From positions 2,046,001 to 2,110,000 of the forward strand of contig NZ_LT629779.1 in the NCBI RefSeq assembly GCF_900105535.1: a stretch of DNA of 64,000 nt, in the 5' to 3' direction. The stretch's first letter is position 1; each line of letters starts with the position of its first letter. Below the pieces are notes generated by a model, which was not told where the DNA came from, ran no database searches, and worked only from the letters and a program-made list of their open reading frames with translations. A program made the translations under genes and the position numbers. This DNA comes from Pseudarthrobacter equi. Lineage in GTDB: Bacteria; Actinomycetota; Actinomycetes; Actinomycetales; Micrococcaceae. Shown here piece after piece: positions 26,881 through 36,814 of this stretch.

Positions 26881-28439
26881 CCGTTTCCCCCCGCCTGGAA
26901 AACCTCGTTACCTGGGACTCAGACTGGTCCGGGCTGCGCGTGGCAGTCACCGGCATCGGTGTCTCCGGCTTTGCCGCCGCGGACACCCTGATCGAACTGG
27001 GCGCCCGGGTAGTGGTGGTCGACGCCGCCACCAGCGACACCGCCAAGGCTTCGGCCGACACCCTGAAAATCGTCGGCGCCGCCGATGTCCTTCTCGGCGA
27101 AGAAGCTGTTACCCGCATTCCACGGATCGACGGTGAACTGCCGGAACTGATCGTCACCTCGCCGGGGTGGCGTCCGGACCAGGCCCTGCTGGCAGCAGCG
27201 GCCCGCGCACACATCCCGGTCTGGGGCGACGTCGAACTTGCCTGGCGGGTCCGCCAGCGCGAGGGACGCAAGACCGCCGACTGGCTCGCCATCACCGGCA
27301 CCAACGGCAAGACAACCACTGTGGGCCTCACCGAATCCATGCTGCGGGCCGCAGGGCTGAAGGCCATCGCGGTGGGCAACGTGGGGAAGCCGATCCTTGA
27401 CGCGATCCGGGAACCCGTCGAATACGACGTCTTCGCCGTCGAACTCTCCAGCTTCCAGTTGCACTGGGCGGAATCCCTGTCGCCGCTGGCCAGCGTGTGC
27501 CTCAACGTTGCCGAAGACCACGTGGACTGGCACGGCTCCTACGACTCCTACCTGGCGGACAAGGCCAAGGTCTACGAACAGACCCAAAAGGCCTGCATCT
27601 ACAATGCCGAGCAGTTCGAAACCGAACGCATGGTGGAGAACGCCGACGTCGTGGAAGGGTGCCGCGCCATCGGCTTCACCACCGTCACTCCCGCGGTCAG
27701 CATGCTGGGAGTTGTGGAGGGCCTCCTGGTGGACCGCGCCTTCATCGAAGAGCGGCGGGACAGCGCCGCGGAGCTCGCCGCCATGGCCGACCTCGGTCCG
27801 ATCGCTCCCCGGCACATGGTGGCCAACGCGCTTGCCGCCGCCGGACTGGTCCGCGCCTACGGAGTCGACGCCGCAGCCGTCCGCCAGGGGATCCGGGACT
27901 ACGTTCCCGGCGACCACCGCATCCAGCCGGTAGCCCGCCACGAAGGCGTGCTGTGGGTCAACGATTCCAAGGCCACCAACCCCCACGCTGCCGCAGCCTC
28001 ACTGGCGGCTTTCACCAACGTCGTCTGGATTGCCGGCGGCCTCTCCAAGGGCGTCACCTACGACGACCTGGTCCGCGAGCAGGCCCACCGCCTCAAGGCC
28101 GTGGTACTGATCGGAACCGACTCCTCCGAACTTGCCGGTGCCCTCCAGCGACACGCGCCGGATGTCCCCGTGATCGCGGCGGCGCCGGGTGACACTGAAG
28201 AGATGCAGACTGCTGCAGCGGAAGGTGCCACCGGTACCCGTTCCCCCCTTGCCGGGGAACAGGTCATGTCCCTGGCCGTTGCGACAGCAGCCCAGCTGGC
28301 CGGCTCCGGCGATACTGTGCTGATGGCTCCGGCAGCTGCTTCCATGGATCAGTTCTCTTCCTACGCACACCGCGGCAACACATTCATCGAAGCTGTCCGC
28401 GGGCTGGTGGAAGGGCAGGCCAAGACCGGCGAGGAGTAA
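26877..28439 (+). CDS. murD: UDP-MurNAc-L-alanine:D-glutamate ligase MurD
   Basis: Adds D-glutamate to UDP-MurNAc-L-alanine. From GTG 26877 the protein has 520 residues: an N-terminal nucleotide-binding fold [15 protein letters not shown], the ATP site [34 protein letters not shown] and, in the C-terminal domain, [12 protein letters not shown] and GGLSKGV. I chose GTG 26877 because it overlaps the mraY stop as GTGA, the pattern repeated across this cluster, and because homologues start near here; ATG 26862 is also in frame. About 450-480 residues is usual, so it is slightly long, with some extra length between the core domains. Confidence 0.94.
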   Translation: MTVSPRLENLVTWDSDWSGLRVAVTGIGVSGFAAADTLIELGARVVVVDAATSDTAKASADTLKIVGAADVLLGEEAVTRIPRIDGELPELIVTSPGWRPDQALLAAAARAHIPVWGDVELAWRVRQREGRKTADWLAITGTNGKTTTVGLTESMLRAAGLKAIAVGNVGKPILDAIREPVEYDVFAVELSSFQLHWAESLSPLASVCLNVAEDHVDWHGSYDSYLADKAKVYEQTQKACIYNAEQFETERMVENADVVEGCRAIGFTTVTPAVSMLGVVEGLLVDRAFIEERRDSAAELAAMADLGPIAPRHMVANALAAAGLVRAYGVDAAAVRQGIRDYVPGDHRIQPVARHEGVLWVNDSKATNPHAAAASLAAFTNVVWIAGGLSKGVTYDDLVREQAHRLKAVVLIGTDSSELAGALQRHAPDVPVIAAAPGDTEEMQTAAAEGATGTRSPLAGEQVMSLAVATAAQLAGSGDTVLMAPAAASMDQFSSYAHRGNTFIEAVRGLVEGQAKTGEE

Positions 28440-28441
28440 AA

Positions 28442-29785
28442 ATGGTCAGCACGCCCACGCGCCGGCAACCAGCCGGGCGGCCAGGCCGTCCGGCCGGCAC
28501 CGGCTCCACAGCTACGAAGGCGCAGCGCCCGGCACCTGTTACGGTCCGGCTCAAAAAGGCCTACCGCAGTTTCTGGTCAGCCCTCGAGGGCAACGGAACG
28601 TCCCGTAACGGCTCCACGTATTACCTCATCCTCGGCTCCACCCTGGCGCTGACGGCGATCGGGATCATGATGGTCCTGTCGGCCTCCAGCGTAGAGTCCA
28701 TTGCCGCAGGAAAATCGCCCTATGGTGACGCCCTGAAGCAGGGCATGTTCGCGGGCATCGGCATCTTCACCATGTTCGTCCTGTCCCGGATCAACGTGGT
28801 CTGGCTCAAGCGCCTCGCCTGGCCCGCAATTATCGCCGCCATGGTCCTGCTGGCCCTGGTGCAGGTGGTGGGCGCGGAAGTCAACGGCAACAAGAACTGG
28901 ATCGACCTCGGCGGCATCACCTTCCAGCCCTCCGAGGCGTCAAAGCTCGCCCTGGCACTCTGGATGGCCACAGTGCTGGCCATGAAGGCCAAACTGCTGC
29001 GGCGCTGGCAGCACGTCTTTGTCCCGGCCATCCCGGTGGCCGTCATCGTCATCGGCCTGGTGCTGATCGGCAACGACCTCGGCACTGCCATGATCATTAT
29101 GATGATTGCCGCCGCGGCGCTGTTCTTCGCGGGCGTACCCGTGTACTTCTTCGGCATCGCGGGGCTGCTGGGCGCCGCCGGCGCGGCAGTCATGGCCATC
29201 ACCAGCTCCAACCGCATGTGCCGCATCACCTCCTGGTGGACGGGCGAGTCCTGCGCCGACGGCATCGACGCCAACTACCAGGCCACCAACGGTCTCTATG
29301 GGCTGGCTTCGGGCGGCTGGTTCGGCGTGGGGCTGGGACAAAGCCGGCAGAAGTACAGCTGGATCCCCGAAGCCCACAACGACTTCATCTTCGCCATCAT
29401 CGGCGAGGAACTGGGCCTGGTGGGCACCGTCGTCGTACTCATCCTTTTCGCGATCCTCGGCGCGGCCATCTACCGCGTGGTGGTGGCCCAGGAAGACACC
29501 TTCCACCGCGTCCTGGCGGGCACCATCATGGTGTGGCTCCTGGGCCAGGCCACCGTGAACATGTCCGTGGTGACCGGCCTTATGCCCGTGATCGGCGTAC
29601 CCCTGCCCTTCATCTCCTATGGCGGCTCCGCGCTGCTGATGTCCCTCTGCGCCATTGGCGTGGTGCTTTCCCTGGCCAGGGAACAGATGGCGCCTGCCAT
29701 CCGTCCCAAACGGATGCTGAAGTTCAAGGCCACGGGGCGGGAGAACGCCCCCCGGAACAAGAAGACTGCTAGAAAGCGTGCCTGA
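28442..29785 (+). CDS. ftsW: Septal peptidoglycan polymerase FtsW (SEDS family)
   Basis: Polymerises lipid II at the septum together with FtsI. The 447-residue protein has a basic, disordered cytoplasmic N-terminus of about 55 residues (RRQPAGRPGRPAG), then about ten transmembrane helices. The SEDS signatures are present: NGNKNWIDLGGITFQPSE, the large extracytoplasmic loop with WFGVGLGQSRQKYSWIPEAHNDFIFA, and PFISYGGSALL. The loop includes two cysteines, C260 and C271. GAGGAG is just ahead of ATG 28442, 2 bp after the murD stop. The C-terminus is a basic cytoplasmic tail (ENAPRNKKTARKRA). FtsW rather than RodA is inferred from the cluster position. Confidence 0.95.
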   Translation: MVSTPTRRQPAGRPGRPAGTGSTATKAQRPAPVTVRLKKAYRSFWSALEGNGTSRNGSTYYLILGSTLALTAIGIMMVLSASSVESIAAGKSPYGDALKQGMFAGIGIFTMFVLSRINVVWLKRLAWPAIIAAMVLLALVQVVGAEVNGNKNWIDLGGITFQPSEASKLALALWMATVLAMKAKLLRRWQHVFVPAIPVAVIVIGLVLIGNDLGTAMIIMMIAAAALFFAGVPVYFFGIAGLLGAAGAAVMAITSSNRMCRITSWWTGESCADGIDANYQATNGLYGLASGGWFGVGLGQSRQKYSWIPEAHNDFIFAIIGEELGLVGTVVVLILFAILGAAIYRVVVAQEDTFHRVLAGTIMVWLLGQATVNMSVVTGLMPVIGVPLPFISYGGSALLMSLCAIGVVLSLAREQMAPAIRPKRMLKFKATGRENAPRNKKTARKRA

Positions 29786-29791
29786 TCCCAC

Positions 29792-30892
29792 ATGAACCCG
29801 AAGAACCCTTCCATCGTCCTGGCCGGCGGCGGCACAGCCGGCCATATCAGTCCCCTCCTTGCCATCGCCGCGGCCGTAAAGACCGCTTCGCCGGGCGCCG
29901 CCATCCTCGCCGTCGGCACACCGTCCGGGATGGAAACCCGCCTCGTCCCGGCGGCAGGGGTTGAACTGGCGACGATCGACCGGGTGCCGTTCCCGCGCAA
30001 ACCGTCGGCCGACCTGTTGCGGCTTCCTGCCAGGCTCGCCGGCGCAGTCCGCCAGGCCGGAGACATCCTGGACCGGGCTGGCGCCGACGTGTTGGTGGGT
30101 GTGGGTGGGTACGTATGCACGCCGATGTACCTCGCGGCCCGGAAGCGGCGGATCCCCATCGTCCTCCACGAGGCGAACGCCCGCCCCGGGCTCGCCAACA
30201 GGGTGGGCGCACGCATGACTTCGCGGGTGGCCGTCGCTTTCGAAGGGACGCCGCTGCGGCACGCGGTGCATGTCGGCATGCCCATGCGGACAGAAATCTC
30301 GGGCCTGGACCGGAACGCCGCGCGGACCGCCGCCCGGGAGGCCCTCGGACTTGATCCCCAGCAGCCCACCCTCATCGTCACCGGTGGATCCTCCGGTGCC
30401 CAAAGCATTAACCGCACCATCGCAGCGTCCGTGGGGCAGCTGGCTGCCGCGGGGATCCAAACCCTGCACATCACCGGGCGCGGCAAGTCGGTCCTGGACG
30501 GAGCCGGCCAGCCGCTGGCAGCGCCGGGCTACCGCCAGGTGGAATACGTGGACGGGATGGAACTGGTCTACTCTGCGGCAGACGTGCTGCTGGCCCGCTC
30601 CGGCGCTGCGACCGTCTGCGAGGTGGCCGCTGTTGGCGTGCCGGCCGTCCTGGTGCCGTTGCCGATCGGGAACGGGGAACAGGCCCTGAACGCCGCCGGC
30701 CTGGTGGCCGCCGGCGGCGCCCTGCTGGTCCAGGACCGCGACTTTACCGACGAATGGCTGGCCAAGGAGCTCGTCCCGCTGGTCACCGACAAGGCACGGC
30801 TGGCCACCATGGAAGCCAACTCCTACCGGCTAGGTGTCCGTGACGCCGACCGGCGGATGGCTGCCCTCATCCTGGAAGCGGTGTCCGCATGA
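29792..30892 (+). CDS. murG: UDP-GlcNAc:lipid I N-acetylglucosaminyltransferase MurG
   Basis: Transfers GlcNAc to lipid I to give lipid II on the inner face of the membrane. The 366-residue GT28-family protein has the N-terminal glycine-rich loop [11 protein letters not shown], the hydrophobic region [27 protein letters not shown], the second loop [11 protein letters not shown] and the donor-site motif [22 protein letters not shown] with GNGEQALNA. These cover both Rossmann domains. ATG 29792 has no good ribosome-binding site 6 bp after the ftsW stop, so coupling is likely. It overlaps the murC start as ATGA. Confidence 0.97.
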   Translation: MNPKNPSIVLAGGGTAGHISPLLAIAAAVKTASPGAAILAVGTPSGMETRLVPAAGVELATIDRVPFPRKPSADLLRLPARLAGAVRQAGDILDRAGADVLVGVGGYVCTPMYLAARKRRIPIVLHEANARPGLANRVGARMTSRVAVAFEGTPLRHAVHVGMPMRTEISGLDRNAARTAAREALGLDPQQPTLIVTGGSSGAQSINRTIAASVGQLAAAGIQTLHITGRGKSVLDGAGQPLAAPGYRQVEYVDGMELVYSAADVLLARSGAATVCEVAAVGVPAVLVPLPIGNGEQALNAAGLVAAGGALLVQDRDFTDEWLAKELVPLVTDKARLATMEANSYRLGVRDADRRMAALILEAVSA

Positions 30893-32283
30893 GCAACCAC
30901 GACCTTTCCGGCAGCGAATCCCAGGGCTCCCTGGCATCCCTGGGCCGGGTCCACTTCATCGGGGTGGGCGGAGTCGGCATGTCCGCCGTCGCCCGGATCA
31001 TGGTGGCGCGCGGCGTCCCCGTCAGCGGATCCGATGCCAAGGACCTTCCCGTCATGCGCGACCTCGCAGCAAAGGGTGCCAGGATCGCCGTCGGTTACGG
31101 GCCAGGCAACCTGGGCGATGCCCAGACCGTTGTGGCGGGGTCGGCGATCAGGGCGGACAATCCAGAGCTGTCCGCGGCCCGGCAGGCCGGGCTCCCCGTG
31201 CTGCACCGCTCCGAAGCGCTGGCTGCCACGATGGGGGAGGACACGGTGGTGACCGTTGCCGGCACCCACGGCAAGTCCACCACCACGTCCATGGTCACGG
31301 TTCTACTTCAGGGCGCCGGCCTGGACCCATCTTTTGCCATCGGCGCCAACGTCCCTTCCCTGGGGGTTAATGCCGCGCACGGCACGTCAGGGATCTTTGT
31401 GGCGGAGGCCGACGAATCGGATGGTTCGTTCTTGAACTACCGGCCGCAGATCGCCGTGGTGACCAACGTCGAAGCCGACCACCTGGACCACTACGGCACA
31501 GCCGAAGCCGTGTACGAGTCGTTCGACAAGTTCGCCGCCCTGCTGCCCGCCGGCGGACTCCTTGTGGCCTGCGCCGACGACCCCGGCGCACGGGCATTGG
31601 CCGAGCGCACCCGCCAGGCGGGCAACACCCGCGTCCTGCTGTATGGCACCGCCGGCGACGCCGACCTGAAGCTTCACGACGACGGCCCCGGCAGGGTTGC
31701 GGTATCCACCGCGGAAGGGCGGTTCGACCTCGCGCTGCAGGTACCCGGCCGGCACAATGCGCTGAACGCGGCGGCCGCGTTCGCCGTGGCACTTGAACTT
31801 GGGGTTGCACCCGGCGCTGCCGCGTCAGCACTGGCCTCCTTCGCCGGCGCGTCCCGACGGTTCGAACTGAAGGGCGAAGCCCGCGGCGTGCGGGTGTTCG
31901 ACGACTACGCCCACCATCCCACCGAGGTCCGCGCTGCCCTGACCGCCGCGCGCTCAGTCGCGGGGGAGCACAAGGTGCACGTGCTGTTCCAGCCGCACCT
32001 GTTCTCCCGCACCCGGGAATTTGCCCGCGAGTTCGCCGAGGCTTTGGAGTTGGCAGATACCGCGCTGGTCCTGGACATCTACCCTGCCCGCGAGGACCCC
32101 ATCCCCGGCGTCACCAGCAAGCTCATTGCCGACCATATGGCCGGCCGGGGACGCCTGGTGAGCGCAGAAGAGGCCGTGGCCGCCGTCGCGGACGCGGCCG
32201 CGGACGGGGACATCGTGCTGACCGCCGGCGCCGGCGACGTGACCGGATACGGTCCGCGGATTGTGGAGGCCCTGGGTGGCTAG
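30889..32283 (+). CDS. murC: UDP-N-acetylmuramate-L-alanine ligase MurC
   Basis: Adds the first amino acid, L-alanine, to UDP-MurNAc. The 464-residue protein has [17 protein letters not shown] with VSGSDAKD at the N-terminus, the ATP site [35 protein letters not shown] and, in the C-terminal domain, [10 protein letters not shown] and FQPHLFSRT. All MurC signatures are in place and length is typical. The overlap with murG is 4 bp and with ftsQ 8 bp. No internal promoter is evident, so it depends on upstream transcription. Confidence 0.97.
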   Translation: MSNHDLSGSESQGSLASLGRVHFIGVGGVGMSAVARIMVARGVPVSGSDAKDLPVMRDLAAKGARIAVGYGPGNLGDAQTVVAGSAIRADNPELSAARQAGLPVLHRSEALAATMGEDTVVTVAGTHGKSTTTSMVTVLLQGAGLDPSFAIGANVPSLGVNAAHGTSGIFVAEADESDGSFLNYRPQIAVVTNVEADHLDHYGTAEAVYESFDKFAALLPAGGLLVACADDPGARALAERTRQAGNTRVLLYGTAGDADLKLHDDGPGRVAVSTAEGRFDLALQVPGRHNALNAAAAFAVALELGVAPGAAASALASFAGASRRFELKGEARGVRVFDDYAHHPTEVRAALTAARSVAGEHKVHVLFQPHLFSRTREFAREFAEALELADTALVLDIYPAREDPIPGVTSKLIADHMAGRGRLVSAEEAVAAVADAAADGDIVLTAGAGDVTGYGPRIVEALGG

Positions 32284-33211
32284 CACGCGCCGTCCCACCT
32301 ACACCCCGACCGGCCGTAAGGGCCCGGTAACCGGCGGGCGGAGCCAGACGGATCCCGCCGGCTCCCCGGACGCGGACGAGGTGATTTCGGCGTCGCGGAA
32401 CGTGCCGGTCCAGACGTCGGAGAAGGCCGCCGCCCGCACCAGCGGGACAGGCGGCAGGAAAGCGCCCGCAGCTGATTCCGGCCCGGCCGCCAACGTCCTC
32501 GCCTTCCCGGAACCCAGGGGAAAGCGGCGCAGGCGGAGGTTGCTTCTGGTGCTGTGCACTGTGTGTGCACTGGTGGCTGCCCTTCTGGCCGCTGCCGTGT
32601 ACTCGCCGGTGCTTGCGCTGCGCACCATTACCGTGTCCGGCACGTCACTGCTGACGCCTGCGCAGGTTCAGGCGGCGCTCGAACCGCTGCAGGGGAAGCC
32701 CCTCCCGCAGATCGGCGACGACGACGTCATCCGGCTCCTCGAGCCACTGGTCCAGGTCAAGTCCGTGTCTGCCGAGGCCAGGCCGCCCTCCGGGCTTGCT
32801 GTCACCGTGCACGAGCGGGTGCCCGTGGCCCTTGTCAAGCAGGGGGAGCAGTACCAGTTGGTGGACGTGGACGGCGTGCAGCTGGCCACCACCGCGGACC
32901 CGGCGTCCGTATCCCTGCCGCTGATCGACGGCGGTGCCGGTGCCATTGGACAGGACCTGTTCAAGGCCACCGCTGCTGTGCTGGGCGCCCTTCCCGCGGA
33001 TGTCCTGGCGAAGTTGTCGAACGCTTCCGCCAAGTCCGTTGACGCGGTGGAGCTCAAGCTGGTGGACGGCCAGACCATCGTGTGGGGCAACGCCTCGGAG
33101 AAGGAACTCAAAGCCAAGGTGCTGGCTGCGCTGCTGAAGGTTCCGGCGGATCCGAAGAACCCCGTACAGGTCTACGACGTCAGCGTTCCGCGGCATCCGG
33201 TGACACGGTGA
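32276..33211 (+). CDS. ftsQ: Cell division protein FtsQ
   Basis: Bitopic divisome scaffold that links the early Z-ring proteins with the FtsL/FtsB and FtsW/FtsI enzymes. From GTG 32276 it has 311 residues: a cytoplasmic, disordered N-terminus of about 85 residues ending in RGKRRRRR, one transmembrane helix (about 88-110), a POTRA domain (LRTITVSGTSLLTPAQVQAAL) and the FtsQ beta domain ending near residue 305 (VQVYDVSVPRHPVT). GTG 32276 is 6 nt after GGAGG and overlaps the murC stop; the frame also opens 15 nt earlier. There is no FtsA in the cluster, as usual in Actinobacteria. Confidence 0.94.
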   Translation: MASTRRPTYTPTGRKGPVTGGRSQTDPAGSPDADEVISASRNVPVQTSEKAAARTSGTGGRKAPAADSGPAANVLAFPEPRGKRRRRRLLLVLCTVCALVAALLAAAVYSPVLALRTITVSGTSLLTPAQVQAALEPLQGKPLPQIGDDDVIRLLEPLVQVKSVSAEARPPSGLAVTVHERVPVALVKQGEQYQLVDVDGVQLATTADPASVSLPLIDGGAGAIGQDLFKATAAVLGALPADVLAKLSNASAKSVDAVELKLVDGQTIVWGNASEKELKAKVLAALLKVPADPKNPVQVYDVSVPRHPVTR

Positions 33212-33397
33212 GCCGCTTTCTTTCCCGGTATTAATCCGACACGCGGACCCGGTTATTGAATGTGGGAACCAGAGGAAATACCGTCACAGACATGAGTTAC
33301 TTGACATAACTATAACCTTCAACTGGAAGGTTAAGGTTACAGGCTTCAAGCTCACCATCAGTTTTTCGCAATAAGACACGAACAAGGGACACGTAAC
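33212..33397 (+). promoter_or_regulatory. ftsZ upstream regulatory region
   Basis: A 186-bp non-coding region, AT-richer than its surroundings. TTGACA at 33301-33306 is a strong -35 candidate, but no -10 stands at the ideal distance. A perfect 7-bp inverted repeat TAACCTT/AAGGTTA (33313-33319 and 33327-33333) lies just after it, and a second AAGGTTA-like copy follows. The pentamer GACAC occurs on the + strand at 33202, 33238, 33375 and 33388. The likely ftsZ ribosome-binding sequence AAGGGA lies 10 nt before the GTG. Confidence 0.55.
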
Positions 33398-34645
33398 GTG
33401 GCAGCTCCGCAGAATTACTTGGCCGTCATCAAAGTCGTCGGCATCGGCGGCGGTGGCGTGAACGCAGTCAACCGCATGATCGAGGTCGGCCTCCGAGGTG
33501 TTGAATTCATCGCCATCAACACCGACGCCCAGGCACTGCTGATGAGCGACGCCGACGTCAAGCTCGATGTAGGCCGGGAACTGACCCGCGGCCTTGGGGC
33601 CGGCGCCAACCCGGAGGTGGGCAAGCAGGCCGCCGAGGACCACGCCGACGAAATCGAGGAAGTGCTGCGCGGAGCCGACATGGTCTTCGTGACCGCCGGC
33701 GAAGGCGGCGGAACCGGCACCGGCGGCGCGCCCGTCGTCGCCCGCATTGCGCGCTCCCTTGGCGCCCTGACCATTGGTGTTGTTACCCGTCCCTTCACAT
33801 TCGAAGGCCGCCGCCGCGCGGGCTCCGCCGAATCCGGCATCGACGCGCTGCGCGACGAAGTGGACACCCTGATCGTGATCCCCAACGATCGCCTTCTTTC
33901 CATCAGCGACCGAAACGTCTCGGTCCTCGATGCCTTCCGTTCAGCCGACCAGGTGCTGCTGTCCGGCGTCCAGGGCATCACCGACCTCATCACCACCCCG
34001 GGCCTGATCAACCTCGACTTCGCCGACGTCAAGTCGGTCATGCAGGGTGCCGGCTCCGCGCTCATGGGCATCGGCTCCGCCCGTGGCGAAGACCGCGCCG
34101 TGAAGGCCGCCGAGCTTGCCATCGCTTCGCCGCTGCTGGAGGCCTCCATCGACGGCGCCCACGGTGTGCTGCTGTCCATCCAGGGCGGCTCGGACCTCGG
34201 CCTGTTCGAGATCAACGAAGCCGCGCGCCTGGTCCAGGAAGTTGCCCACCCCGAAGCGAACATCATCTTCGGTGCCGTGATCGATGACGCCCTCGGCGAC
34301 GAGGCGAGGGTCACCGTCATCGCAGCAGGCTTCGACGACGTCAAGGCCACCTCGCCCTCCATGGACCAGTCCCAGCCGCAGGCACAGGCTGCGCCGCAAC
34401 GGCCCGCAGCACCTGCGCCGTCGCAGGCGCCGTCCGCCGGCAACACCCAGGGCGGCAGCTACCAGTCCAACGTCCAGCCGGTCCACGCAGGCGTCGGCGC
34501 GGCCGGCCTGAGCAACTGGGGCCAGCAGCGCCCCACTGCGGTCCCCGCAGATTCCGGTTTCGACGTGGACCTGCCGTCCGTAGTGGAGCCGGACCTTACC
34601 GGCAACCACCAGGACGACCTGGATGTCCCCGACTTCCTGAAGTAG
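33398..34645 (+). CDS. ftsZ: Cell division protein FtsZ
   Basis: Tubulin-like GTPase that forms the Z ring. The 415-residue protein starts [28 protein letters not shown], has the tubulin signature [14 protein letters not shown], the NTDAQAL and [11 protein letters not shown] motifs, and the T7-loop catalytic aspartate in that region. The polymerising core ends near residue 318, followed by a variable Pro/Gln/Ala-rich linker and the conserved C-terminal peptide [10 protein letters not shown], which is the docking site for SepF in Actinobacteria. sepF is three genes downstream. The GTG start has AAGGGA upstream, and a dedicated regulatory region separates it from ftsQ. Confidence 0.98.
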   Translation: MAAPQNYLAVIKVVGIGGGGVNAVNRMIEVGLRGVEFIAINTDAQALLMSDADVKLDVGRELTRGLGAGANPEVGKQAAEDHADEIEEVLRGADMVFVTAGEGGGTGTGGAPVVARIARSLGALTIGVVTRPFTFEGRRRAGSAESGIDALRDEVDTLIVIPNDRLLSISDRNVSVLDAFRSADQVLLSGVQGITDLITTPGLINLDFADVKSVMQGAGSALMGIGSARGEDRAVKAAELAIASPLLEASIDGAHGVLLSIQGGSDLGLFEINEAARLVQEVAHPEANIIFGAVIDDALGDEARVTVIAAGFDDVKATSPSMDQSQPQAQAAPQRPAAPAPSQAPSAGNTQGGSYQSNVQPVHAGVGAAGLSNWGQQRPTAVPADSGFDVDLPSVVEPDLTGNHQDDLDVPDFLK

Positions 34646-34653
34646 GCAGCGGC

Positions 34654-35343
34654 TTGTTCCACTGGCGGGCCGGCATCCTTCCGGGGGTGTCGGCCGCTTT
34701 TACGAACAGCGACGCCGGCAACCTGGCGCTCCACGTCGGAGACGATCCCGAAGCGGTTCGGCAACGCCGGGCACGGCTCGAACAGGAGATCGGCGTCAGC
34801 GCCGGCAGCCTCCGGTTCATGAACCAGGTCCACGGAACAGACGTGGTGCTGATGGATGCCGTCAGTCCCGCTCCCGAGGCGGACGCGATGGTGTCACGCG
34901 GCACTCCGCTGGCCGTGATGGTGGCAGACTGCATCCCCGTGATACTGGCCGGCCTGTCAACCGATGGGCCCGTCCTGGCGGTGGCCCACGCCGGCCGTCC
35001 CGGCCTTGCCAGCGGAGTCATCCCCGCGACACTGGAGCATATGGCCTCGTTGGGGGCCACCGGCATCCGGGCCTGGCTCGGGCCCTCGATTTGCGGACGC
35101 TGCTACGAAGTCCCCGGTGCCATGCAGGAGGAAGTAGTTGCCGCAGTGCCTGCCACCCGGAGCACAACCTCCTGGGGCACTCCCGGCCTCGACCTGCCGG
35201 CCGGTGCGCGGAGCCAGCTGGAAAACGCCGGTGTGACTGTTGAATACAGCGGGCCCTGCACCCTCGAGGCGCAGTCACTGTACTCCTATCGCCGTGACCG
35301 CCACACCGGCCGCTTTGCAGGGTTGGTGTGGTCCCATGAATGA
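34654..35343 (+). CDS. pgeF: PgeF/YfiH family multicopper-like peptidoglycan editing protein
   Basis: A 229-residue member of the YfiH/DUF152 family. Family members have been described as purine nucleosidase/laccase-like enzymes, and E. coli YfiH removes misincorporated L-serine-containing UDP-MurNAc precursors. The three metal-site motifs are present: QVHGTDV (His), ADCIPV (Cys) and VAHAGRPGLASG (His). The start is TTG 34654, 9 bp after ftsZ; GTG 34690 would lose the conserved FHWRAGILPGVSAAFTNSD beginning. No good ribosome-binding site is seen, so coupling to ftsZ is likely. Its end overlaps the next gene by 8 bp. The position just downstream of ftsZ is typical of Actinobacteria and Firmicutes. 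Confidence 0.9.
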   Translation: MFHWRAGILPGVSAAFTNSDAGNLALHVGDDPEAVRQRRARLEQEIGVSAGSLRFMNQVHGTDVVLMDAVSPAPEADAMVSRGTPLAVMVADCIPVILAGLSTDGPVLAVAHAGRPGLASGVIPATLEHMASLGATGIRAWLGPSICGRCYEVPGAMQEEVVAAVPATRSTTSWGTPGLDLPAGARSQLENAGVTVEYSGPCTLEAQSLYSYRRDRHTGRFAGLVWSHE

Positions 35344-36073
35344 CGCCTCAACAACTGGTGATCCCCGCCTCCGCGAACTTGCCGGGCGGCTGGAGGCCGT
35401 ACGTGAGCGTATCGCGAGGGCAGTCGGGTCGGCCGGGCGCGAAGGCCAGCCGCCCAGGCTGATCGTGATCACCAAGTTCCATCCGGCAGATGACATCCGC
35501 CGCCTCGCCGCCCTGGGTGTCACCGACGTCGGCGAGAACAGGGACCAGGAGGCCGCGGCCAAGGCGGCCGAGCTGGCTGAGGCCGGCCTGGCCTGGCATT
35601 TCGTCGGCCAACTGCAGACCAAGAAGGCAAAGTCCGTGGTGCGCTATGCAGCCGCTGTCCACTCGGTGGACCGGCCCCAGCTCGTTGATGCGCTTGCCAA
35701 AGCGGTGCTCAACGAACAGGACGCCACAGGGCGGGCGCCACTGGACTGCTTCATCCAGGTCAGCCTTGAGGACGACGCCGGGGCGCACCGGGGAGGCGCG
35801 TTGCCCGCCGACGTTGCGGCGCTGGCCGATCGGATCGCCGCTGCGGAAGGGTTGCGCCTGGCCGGTGTCATGGCGGTGGCCCCGCTCGGTGCCGCGCCCG
35901 AACCGGCCTTCGAGAAGCTCGCCGGGGTCTCGGAACGGCTGGTGCAGGCCCACCCGGCGGCATCCGGCATTTCGGCCGGTATGAGCCAGGACCTCGAATC
36001 TGCCATCAAATTTGGGGCGACACACCTGCGGATCGGTTCCGATATTCTCGGATCGCGTCCGGCCGTGCGGTAG
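35336..36073 (+). CDS. yggS: YggS-family PLP homeostasis protein
   Basis: A pyridoxal 5'-phosphate-binding protein of 245 residues with a single alanine-racemase-like barrel and no racemase C-terminal domain. It maintains vitamin B6 pools in the cytoplasm. The PLP-lysine region LIVITKFHPADDIRRLAALG, GENRDQEAAAK, WHFVGQLQTKKAKSVV and the later SAGMSQDLESAIKFGATHLRIGSDILG are all present. ATG 35336 overlaps the pgeF stop by 8 bp. Linkage of yggS with sepF and yggT in the division cluster is widespread among Gram-positive bacteria, though its direct part in division is not known. Confidence 0.95.
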   Translation: MNDASTTGDPRLRELAGRLEAVRERIARAVGSAGREGQPPRLIVITKFHPADDIRRLAALGVTDVGENRDQEAAAKAAELAEAGLAWHFVGQLQTKKAKSVVRYAAAVHSVDRPQLVDALAKAVLNEQDATGRAPLDCFIQVSLEDDAGAHRGGALPADVAALADRIAAAEGLRLAGVMAVAPLGAAPEPAFEKLAGVSERLVQAHPAASGISAGMSQDLESAIKFGATHLRIGSDILGSRPAVR

Positions 36074-36161
36074 CGTCGGGACTGTTGGAAGTTGGGCGGG
36101 GGACTCCAGTGCTGTCAAGTCATTGGGCGGCCCGCTTACGGGACACGATTAGGAGTCGACC

Positions 36162-36692
36162 ATGGCCGGCGCTCTGCGCAAGACAATGATCTATCTTGGG
36201 CTCGCCGACGGCGATGAGCATTACGAGTCCGAGCAACTGAACACACGTAAGGATGAGGACGAAACAATGGAAGCAGACCGCGAGGAACGCCGTGCACCTG
36301 CACCCGTCCGCGAGGTCAGCCGTGAAACGTCCTACACCCCCGAAGAGGAATACCGCGCCCCAGTGACCCCCATCAAGCGTGCGGCCTCCAGCCGCGAAGA
36401 GACCTCAGGCCTCCGCCAGATCACCACTATCCATCCCCGCTCCTACAACGATGCCAAACTCATCGGTGAGAGCTTCCGGGACGGCATTCCGGTGATCATG
36501 AACGTCACCGACATGGGTGAGTCGGATGCCAAGCGGTTGGTGGACTTCTCCGCCGGGCTGGTGTTCGGCCTGCGCGGCAGCATCGAACGGGTCACCAACA
36601 AGGTGTTCCTCCTGTCGCCGTCCTACGTTGAGGTCATTGGCGACGACAAGAAGGCAAGCGACACCCAGGCCAGCTTCTTCAACCAGAGCTGA
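36162..36692 (+). CDS. sepF: Cell division protein SepF
   Basis: Membrane anchor for FtsZ in Actinobacteria, which lack FtsA and ZipA. The 176-residue protein has an N-terminal amphipathic start ([16 protein letters not shown]), an acidic low-complexity linker (about 25-80) and the SepF core fold from about 82: [25 protein letters not shown], then [32 protein letters not shown]. The TAGGAG ribosome-binding site lies 7-8 nt before ATG 36162. 88 bp separate it from yggS, so a weak promoter may lie there. A hairpin (36710-36739) follows the stop codon. Confidence 0.96.
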
Positions 36693-36709
36693 CCCGCAAA
36701 CGTTGAACG

Positions 36710-36739
36710 GATGCCAGGCAGGGACACCTGTCTGGCATC
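36710..36739 (+). terminator. Hairpin between sepF and yggT
   Basis: A 13-bp stem (36710-36722 with 36727-36739) with one G-U pair and a GACA tetraloop. No U-tract follows. It may be an attenuator that lowers expression of yggT relative to sepF, or a processing or stability element. Confidence 0.6.
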
Positions 36740-36814
36740 TGTGCTGAAATAGGAACAACACATCGGCGCCACCGCGGCACCGGCTTTCTTGAACATGGAG
36801 ATATGAGTTAAGGC

